Positions 59,065 to 64,000 of a stretch of 64,000 nucleotides of DNA are shown piece after piece (the stretch's first letter is position 1; every line of letters begins with the position of its first letter). Source of the stretch: Galbitalea soli (lineage in GTDB: Bacteria; Actinomycetota; Actinomycetes; Actinomycetales; Microbacteriaceae); contig NZ_JAAGWZ010000001.1 in the NCBI RefSeq assembly GCF_010686725.1, positions 186,001-250,000 on the forward strand. Direction: 5' to 3'. A model generated the notes under the pieces. It was given only the letters and a program-made list of their open reading frames with translations. It was not told the DNA's origin and made no database searches. The translations under genes were made by a program, and so were the position numbers.

Positions 59065-60536
59065 TGACCATTCCCTCGGCCGCAGCACCCGACGCGGCCA
59101 CCCTCGACTCCAAGAAGCTCGGCCTTCTCGGAGTCATGATGCCGGGCCTCGCCCAGATCGCCCCCGCCTTCAACCTGTTCTTCACCACGGGTGTCATGGC
59201 CAGTCTCGCCGGTGCCTCCGTGCCGCTCGTCTTCCTCATCAGCATGGTCGGGATGATCGCCACGGGCCTCAGCCTCGCGCAGTTCTCCAGCCTCTACCCG
59301 AGCGCCGGCTCCTTCATCACCTACATCAGCCGCTCCCTCGGGCCCCGCGTCGCCACCGCGACCGGCGTCATCGCGATCGTCGGCTACATCATCGCGTTCG
59401 GAGGGATCTACATCTTCGTCGGCAGCTACATCGTCGGGCTGCTGTTCCCGGGAGTCACCGATCACGGCAGCGTGACGGCGCTCACGATCGTGACGACCTT
59501 CGTCTACGGCGCCATCGTGACCGTGCCCGTGATCCTCGGCCTGCAGTTCGGGATCCGGGTGACGATCGTGCTCTACGTGATCGAGGTCGTTGTGCTGGTC
59601 ATCCTGAGCCTCGCCATCATCGGGCAGGGCGGTGCGCAGGGCCTGTCCTCGGTGCCGTTCACCTGGCCGAGCGGGAGCGACGGGCAGAGCATCTTCCTCG
59701 CCTTCAGCCTCGCGGTGCTGGCCTTCGGCGGCTTCGAGGCATCGGCGCCGCTCGCCGAGGAGACCCGCAACCCGCGTCGCAACGTGCCGATCGCGGTCGT
59801 CGGAGCGGTCGTCGTGAGCGGCATCATCTACGTGCTGGGCTCCTACGCGATCGTGACCGCCTTCGGCGTCGACCACATGAAGCAGTTCGCGAGCGACGGC
59901 AACCCCTTCGCCACCGCGGCGGGCCGGTTCCTGCCGCTGTTCGTGCCGATCATCGCGGGGGTGTTCCTGGTCAGTGTGACGAGCTCCTACGTCGCCGCCA
60001 ACACACAGACCTCGCGGGTGATCTTCGCCGGCGCCCGCGGTGGGCTGTGGCCACGAGGGCTCTCGCGCATCTCTCCGCGGTTCGAGACGCCGTGGGTCGC
60101 CGCGATCGCCTTCGTGGTGCCGAGCCTCATCATCGGCGCGATCTCGACGGCGTTCACCGATCCCGGCACCGCCTCGGGCTTCCTGGGCACCCTCGGGATC
60201 CTCGGCATCGTGATCATGTACATCGTCGCGAACGTCGCTTTGATCGTTCAGTACGCGAAGCTGCGCGCGGCGGGCGTGCGCAAGAACCCGCTGCTGTGGG
60301 TCGCGGTGCCGATCATCGGTCTCGTGGTGCTCGCCATCCCGGTCTACGGCGACCTGCACCCCGGCCAGCCCGCGCCCTACAACCTGCTGCCGGCCCTCGC
60401 CATCGGGCTCGTGGCGCTCGGCGTCATCTACGCGCTCGTGCTCGGAGCCGCGCGTCCGACCGTCATGGCGAACGCGCCCGCGCTGCTCGAAGGCGCTGAG
60501 GCGCTCGAGGGCGACCCGGTTCCGCCGGTCGCCTGA
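59064..60536 (+). CDS. APC-superfamily amino acid/amine permease
   Basis: 490 aa with about twelve to thirteen membrane helices. N-terminal LGLLGVMMPGLAQIAPAFNLFFTTGVMASLAG and FGGFEASAPLAEETRNPRRNVP (the conserved E-E-x-R-N-P loop of the family) are clear. ATG overlaps the hydrolase stop. Substrate unknown; the operon suggests an amino-acid derivative or amine. Confidence 0.92.
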   Translation: MTIPSAAAPDAATLDSKKLGLLGVMMPGLAQIAPAFNLFFTTGVMASLAGASVPLVFLISMVGMIATGLSLAQFSSLYPSAGSFITYISRSLGPRVATATGVIAIVGYIIAFGGIYIFVGSYIVGLLFPGVTDHGSVTALTIVTTFVYGAIVTVPVILGLQFGIRVTIVLYVIEVVVLVILSLAIIGQGGAQGLSSVPFTWPSGSDGQSIFLAFSLAVLAFGGFEASAPLAEETRNPRRNVPIAVVGAVVVSGIIYVLGSYAIVTAFGVDHMKQFASDGNPFATAAGRFLPLFVPIIAGVFLVSVTSSYVAANTQTSRVIFAGARGGLWPRGLSRISPRFETPWVAAIAFVVPSLIIGAISTAFTDPGTASGFLGTLGILGIVIMYIVANVALIVQYAKLRAAGVRKNPLLWVAVPIIGLVVLAIPVYGDLHPGQPAPYNLLPALAIGLVALGVIYALVLGAARPTVMANAPALLEGAEALEGDPVPPVA

Positions 60537-60542
60537 GCCGCA

Positions 60543-60577
60543 GGCGGGGGCGTGCCGAAACTCGGTGCGCCCCCGCC
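60543..60577 (+). terminator. GC-rich hairpin after the permease gene
   Basis: Perfect 10-bp stem GGCGGGGGCG/CGCCCCCGCC (60543-60552 with 60568-60577) extended inwards by CCG/CGG; no T tract. Probable transcript end of the M20 operon. Confidence 0.6.
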
Positions 60578-60593
60578 CGCGCATACTGGAGGC

Positions 60594-60671
60594 ATGCCGG
60601 CGCCCGATCATGCGACGAACGGTGGCGCGACCGCGGATCGGGGCTCGCCCCGGGAGGCAGTGGGGCGATGA
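60594..60671 (+). CDS. Short upstream ORF (25 aa), possible leader peptide
   Basis: CATACT (60582-60587) and then GGAGGC lead directly into ATG, a leaderless or SD-type start. The frame runs 25 codons, rich in Ala, Gly, Asp and Arg, and its TGA overlaps the ATG of the next gene (ATGA). Not hydrophobic. It may be a coupling or regulatory leader, or simply a misread longer N-terminus in another frame. Confidence 0.4.
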   Translation: MPAPDHATNGGATADRGSPREAVGR

Positions 60672-61261
60672 ATGAGGGACTGACCGCGGGCGGCTCCGCC
60701 GATGCGCTGGAGGTGGCGCGCCGTGCCGTGAGTGCACTGGAGACCGAGCTGCGGGCCACCGTCGTGCGGCTCGTCGCCGCGGGGGCGCACGACGAGGCAC
60801 TCGGCGAACTCGTGACCGGGAGACGGGTGTTCGGGTGGGGGCGGGGGCCGGTCATCCGCCCGGTCGGGCGTGCCTGGAGGGTGGGCGTGCTGCTTCTCGA
60901 CCGCGAGGGGCGGCTCTATCGCGTCGGCGAGGTGACCCGGGCCGTCGAGCCGGGTCGGGCGGCCGTGAACCGATCGCCCGCTGGGGAGGCGCGGCGCGAG
61001 CTGCGGCGGATCGCCTCCCGCAGCCCCTTCCCGCCGGGAGAGGCGATCAACCTGGGGTGGCAGCCGCTCGACACCGCGGCGGAGTCGCTCGCCTCAGCCG
61101 CGGGCGAGGCACCCGGGCCCGACGCGGGTGCGGTGCGACTGGAGTGCCGCGACGGAGTGGTCATGCTGCGCTGGGACTCCGCGCCCGGGGCGCTCGGGGT
61201 CGCTCCGCTCGCGCGGTACCTGCACGACCGCGTCGAGCTCCTGCTCGACGGCGACCGCTGA
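60668..61261 (+). CDS. Hypothetical cytosolic protein
   Basis: 197 aa, no recognised family. N-terminal helix (ALEVARRAVSALETELRATVVRLVAAGA), then a beta-rich part with FGWGRGPVIRPVGRAWRVGVLLLDREGRLYRVGEVTRA, an Arg-rich segment and a C-terminal region GVAPLARYLHDRVELLLDG. No signal peptide or membrane helix. Codon use matches the genome, so it is a likely real gene. Confidence 0.75.
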   Translation: MNEGLTAGGSADALEVARRAVSALETELRATVVRLVAAGAHDEALGELVTGRRVFGWGRGPVIRPVGRAWRVGVLLLDREGRLYRVGEVTRAVEPGRAAVNRSPAGEARRELRRIASRSPFPPGEAINLGWQPLDTAAESLASAAGEAPGPDAGAVRLECRDGVVMLRWDSAPGALGVAPLARYLHDRVELLLDGDR

Positions 61262-61272
61262 GGCTGACCGGG

Positions 61273-62169
61273 TCAGACGAGGTGCTCGCGCGCGGCGTCG
61301 CGGATGACCGAGGCGATGAGGTCGATCGCGGCCGTGCGAATCGCCCACTGCTGCCAGAACAGCACGACGTCGATCGCGTGGGCGGGGTCGAGGTCGACGA
61401 TCTCACCGGCCGCCTCGGCGCCGCCGGACTGCTGATCGGGCAGCATTCCCCAGCCGAGCCCCAGCCGCACCGCGGCGGCGAAGTCGAACGACCCCGGCAC
61501 GTGGTGGCGCGGCGGGTCGATCCGCCGACGGGAGCGGAGCTGGAGATAGCGATCCTGCAGGGTGTCCTTGCGGTCGAAGACGACCATCGGCGCGTGCGCG
61601 AGCGCCTCTGCGGTGACGCCGCCCGCAAACCAGCGGGCCGCGAAGGCCGCGCTCGCGAAGGGGCGATAGCGCATGGTGCCGAGGCGCTCGACGGTGCAGC
61701 CCTGCACGGGTCTCGACTCGGTCGTGATCGCGGCGACGACGGTGCCGTCGCGCAGCAGCCGGGAGGAGTGATCCTGATCCTCGCGATGGAGGTCGAGGGA
61801 GAGGGAGTGGGGGAGGCGGGCCAGGGCGGGCAGCACCCAGGTGGAGAGGGAGTCGCTATTGATGGCGAGGGGCACGGTCACGGGCATCCCGTCGTTCTGC
61901 CCGCTCGGGCCTGAGGTCTCGCTGCCGCGCGTGACCTCGGTGACCAGCGCCTCGATCTGGCGCGCGAGCGTGACGTAGGGGAGACCCGCCTCGGTGGCGG
62001 TCGCGGGCTTGCCGCGGGTCACGAGGATTCGTCCCGCGCTCGTCTCCAGCGCCTTGATGCGCTGGCTCACGGCCGAGGGCGTGAGGTGCAGTGTCGTCGC
62101 GGCGGCGTCGAAGGAGCCGCCATCGATCACCGCGGCCAGTGCGCGGAGCTGGGCGAGGTCGACCGTCAC
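61273..62169 (-). CDS. lysG: LysR-family regulator LysG (ArgP-like)
   Basis: 298 aa. N-terminal helix-turn-helix LAALAAVIDGG-type start: LRALAAVIDGGSFDAAATTLHLTPSAVSQRIKALE (residues 8-42). C-terminal periplasmic-binding-like effector domain with FDRKDTLQDRYLQLR and a late PAHAIDVVLFWQQW. It faces lysE divergently, the standard LysG-LysE arrangement, where LysG senses lysine or arginine and activates the exporter. GTG start with leaderless-type -10. Confidence 0.93.
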   Translation of the reverse strand: MTVDLAQLRALAAVIDGGSFDAAATTLHLTPSAVSQRIKALETSAGRILVTRGKPATATEAGLPYVTLARQIEALVTEVTRGSETSGPSGQNDGMPVTVPLAINSDSLSTWVLPALARLPHSLSLDLHREDQDHSSRLLRDGTVVAAITTESRPVQGCTVERLGTMRYRPFASAAFAARWFAGGVTAEALAHAPMVVFDRKDTLQDRYLQLRSRRRIDPPRHHVPGSFDFAAAVRLGLGWGMLPDQQSGGAEAAGEIVDLDPAHAIDVVLFWQQWAIRTAAIDLIASVIRDAAREHLV

Positions 62170-62185
62170 ATTAGCGATTCTAATG
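62170..62185 (-). promoter_or_regulatory. lysG leaderless -10 and LysG-type palindrome
   Basis: TAGAAT on the minus strand (62182-62177) seven bases before the lysG GTG. The same stretch reads ATTAG-CGATT-CTAAT (62170-62184), a dyad with the T-n11-A form of LysR sites, so LysG probably controls both its own gene and lysE from here. Confidence 0.55.
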
Positions 62186-62227
62186 CGAGTGATGATTCTT
62201 TAGCTGGAATGCAGGGCGAGTGATCCG

Positions 62228-62233
62228 TACAGT
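62228..62233 (+). promoter_or_regulatory. Candidate -10 of leaderless lysE promoter
   Basis: TACAGT, six bases (CGACTC) before the ATG. Confidence 0.5.
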
Positions 62234-62239
62234 CGACTC

Positions 62240-62881
62240 ATGCCCTCCGGTTCACCGCTCGCCGATGCCGCGCTCATCGCCCTCGCCGGAGCGGGATTCG
62301 GATTCTCGCTCATCGTCGCGATCGGCGCGCAGAACGCCTTCGTGCTGCGACAGGGGCTGCGGCGCGAGCACATCGCCGTGGTGATCCTGATCTGCGCCGC
62401 GTCGGACGCCGTTCTCATCTCCGTCGGCGTGGGCGGCCTCGGCAGCCTGCTCCAATTGGCGCCCTGGCTGCTGACCGTCATGCGGGTGGTCGGAGCGGGA
62501 TTTCTGCTCGTCTACGGCGCCCTCGCCGCGCGACGCGCCCTCCGCCCCGCGGTCCTGTCGACGGATGCCTCGGGCGCGCGGGCGTCGACCCTCGCCGTCG
62601 CGGGCACCGCCCTGGCGCTCACCTGGCTCAACCCGCACGTCTACCTCGACACGATCGTGCTGCTCGGCTCCGTCGCGGCGACGCACGGCGCGGACCGCTG
62701 GTGGTTCGGGGCCGGAGCCGCGCTGGCGAGCGTCGTCTGGTTCACCGGGCTGGGACTGGGCGCGCGGCTGCTGCGCCCCGTCTTCGCCCGCCCCGGCGCG
62801 TGGCGGGTGCTCGACGCGCTCGTCGCCGCCGTCATGCTGACGATCGCGGCCACGCTGCTGCTCGGGCTCGCCACGGGGTAG
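62240..62881 (+). CDS. lysE: L-lysine/L-arginine exporter LysE
   Basis: 213 aa, six-helix exporter. GFGFSLIVAIGAQNAFVLRQGLRREHIAVVI is the family hallmark; LTWLNPHVYLDTIVLLGSVA follows in helix 4. Expels excess basic amino acids. Divergent from lysG with a 70-bp shared regulatory gap. Confidence 0.95.
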   Translation: MPSGSPLADAALIALAGAGFGFSLIVAIGAQNAFVLRQGLRREHIAVVILICAASDAVLISVGVGGLGSLLQLAPWLLTVMRVVGAGFLLVYGALAARRALRPAVLSTDASGARASTLAVAGTALALTWLNPHVYLDTIVLLGSVAATHGADRWWFGAGAALASVVWFTGLGLGARLLRPVFARPGAWRVLDALVAAVMLTIAATLLLGLATG

Positions 62882-62910
62882 CCGCCCGGGGATGCCGATC
62901 GGTGCAGGGA

Positions 62911-63954
62911 TCAGACGAGCGCCGTCGCCGGCTCCCAGCCGATCGCGGGGGCGATCTGGGTGGCCACCGTCTCCAGCAGGTGGGCGTTGTAGTCGACCCC
63001 CAGCTGGTTGGGGACGGTGAGCAGGATCGTGTCGGCCGCCAGCACGGCGGGGTCGTCGAGCAGCTCTTCAACGATCCGGTCGGGTTCGCCCACGTAGCTC
63101 TTCCCGAAGCGGGCGATCGTGTCGGCATCGAGGTAACCGACCTGATCGTGGCGCTCCTCGCGACCGCGCGCCCCGAAGTAGGCGCGGTCCTGGTCGGTGG
63201 TGATCGGAAGGATGCTGCGGCTGACCGAGACGCGAGGCTCCCGCTCCCAGCCGGCCTCCTTCCACGCCTCGCGGAAGATGGCGATCTGCTCGGCCTGCAA
63301 CTCGCCGAACGACACCCCCGTGTCCTCCGTCAGCAGCGTGCTGCTCATGAGGTTGAGCCCCTGCTCGGCCGTCCACCGGGCGGTCTGGCGCGTGCCGGAG
63401 CCCCACCAGATCCGGTCGGCAAGACCGGGGGACTGGGGGAGCACGGGGAGGGGTGCCGTCGTCCCCGTCAGCTGGGGGTTCGCGGTCGCAACGCCCGCCC
63501 CGCGGAGCGCGGCGAGGAAGAGTTCGGTGTGAGCGCGGGCGAGGTCGGCGTCGGTCATCCCCTCGGGCGGCACAAACCCGAAGGCCTCCGAGCCGCGCAG
63601 CGCCGTCTCGGGTGACCCGCGGCTGACCCCGAGCTGGAGCCTGCCGCCACTGATGAGGTCCGCGCTCGCGGCCTCCTCGGCGGCATAGAGCGGATTCTCG
63701 TAGCGCATGTCGATGACGCCCGTGCCGATCTCGATGCGGCTCGTGCGCGCCCCGATCGCGGCGAGCAGCGGGTACGGCGCAGCGAGCTGCCGGGCGAAGT
63801 GGTGCACGCGCACAAAGGCGCCGTCGATGCCGAGCTCCTCGGCCGCGACCGCCAACTCGATCGTCTGCAGGAGCGAGTCGGCCGCGGTGCGCACCTGCGA
63901 CCCCGGAACGGCCTGCCAGTGGCCGAACGACAGGAACCCGATCTTCTTCTTCAC
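62911..63954 (-). CDS. LLM-class flavin-dependent oxidoreductase
   Basis: 347 aa, luciferase-like TIM barrel. IELAVAAEELGIDGAFVRVHHFA, IEIGTGVIDMRYENPLYAAEEAASADLISGGRLQLGVSRGSP and WGSGTRQTARWTAEQGLNLM are typical. GTG start. It probably uses FMN or F420; substrate not deducible. The last 46 bases of the window upstream of it hold nothing that can be assigned. Confidence 0.9.
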   Translation of the reverse strand: MKKKIGFLSFGHWQAVPGSQVRTAADSLLQTIELAVAAEELGIDGAFVRVHHFARQLAAPYPLLAAIGARTSRIEIGTGVIDMRYENPLYAAEEAASADLISGGRLQLGVSRGSPETALRGSEAFGFVPPEGMTDADLARAHTELFLAALRGAGVATANPQLTGTTAPLPVLPQSPGLADRIWWGSGTRQTARWTAEQGLNLMSSTLLTEDTGVSFGELQAEQIAIFREAWKEAGWEREPRVSVSRSILPITTDQDRAYFGARGREERHDQVGYLDADTIARFGKSYVGEPDRIVEELLDDPAVLAADTILLTVPNQLGVDYNAHLLETVATQIAPAIGWEPATALV

Positions 63955-64000
63955 GACCGGTGCAACCCGCGGCTCGGCCCCGTCATTCCCCGGATGACCG

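Noticed and set aside
58809-60800. 663-codon minus-strand open frame
   Set aside because: Antisense of the hydrolase and permease genes, Asp/Arg/His-rich shadow without family signatures.

Overview
The window reads as chromosomal DNA of a high-GC Gram-positive actinobacterium, most likely of the family Microbacteriaceae. The evidence is the 16S/23S sequence, the very GC-rich codon third positions, the many GTG starts, tRNA-free rRNA spacers, and a conserved actinobacterial gene order. Genus cannot be fixed by reading alone.

Layout. (1) 1-5452: the end of an arginine operon, argD(partial)-argF-argG-argH, with no argR between argF and argG, followed by a 48-aa membrane peptide and a 3-methyladenine DNA glycosylase. 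(2) 5477-14021: tyrS, a Pro-rich membrane protein, and a complete 16S-23S-5S rRNA operon with tandem promoters, boxA elements and a strong terminator. (3) 14050-31894: a housekeeping block in the order TPR-like protein, HAD phosphatase, 57-aa protein, tlyA, nadK, recN, pyrG, nudix, xerD, parA, scpA, scpB, rluB-type, tyrA, cmk, der, M18 aminopeptidase, membrane protein, nudix. Most neighbours overlap by a few bases.

(4) 31979-34751 is the accessory spot: tRNA-Pro(GGG) with its terminator, then a two-gene module (helix-turn-helix protein plus AbiEii-like nucleotidyltransferase) lying exactly between two 40-bp direct repeats (38/40 identical), a DHFR-family reductase, and a truncated YCII-domain remnant cut at the stop codon of a sensor kinase. 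(5) 34752-43870: an orphan MASE1-type histidine kinase, a membrane protein and a secreted protein of unknown function, a methyltransferase, a P-type ATPase, a DEAD-box RNA helicase and a 17-bp x5 tandem repeat.

(6) 43886-56060: a nitrogen block. A full urea ABC importer (urtABCDE) runs into urease structural and accessory genes (ureABCFGD) and a NiCoT-type nickel permease on the minus strand. Beyond it lie a MarR-like regulator and an AmiC-like binding protein without a signal peptide. ureE is absent and UreG carries a C-terminal His/Asp-rich tail. (7) 56147-60577: a divergent operon (M20 deacylase, GntR regulator, alpha/beta hydrolase, APC permease) behind a 10-bp perfect palindrome, which looks like a scavenging pathway for an N-acyl or amide compound. 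(8) 60594-64000: an unknown protein with an upstream leader ORF, a lysG/lysE regulator-exporter pair, and a flavin-dependent monooxygenase.

Ten genes share a -10-like hexamer 6-8 nt before the start codon with no Shine-Dalgarno in between, which suggests that leaderless mRNAs are common in this genome. The candidate least explained by standard housekeeping biology is the repeat-flanked helix-turn-helix/nucleotidyltransferase cassette at 32161-33900.
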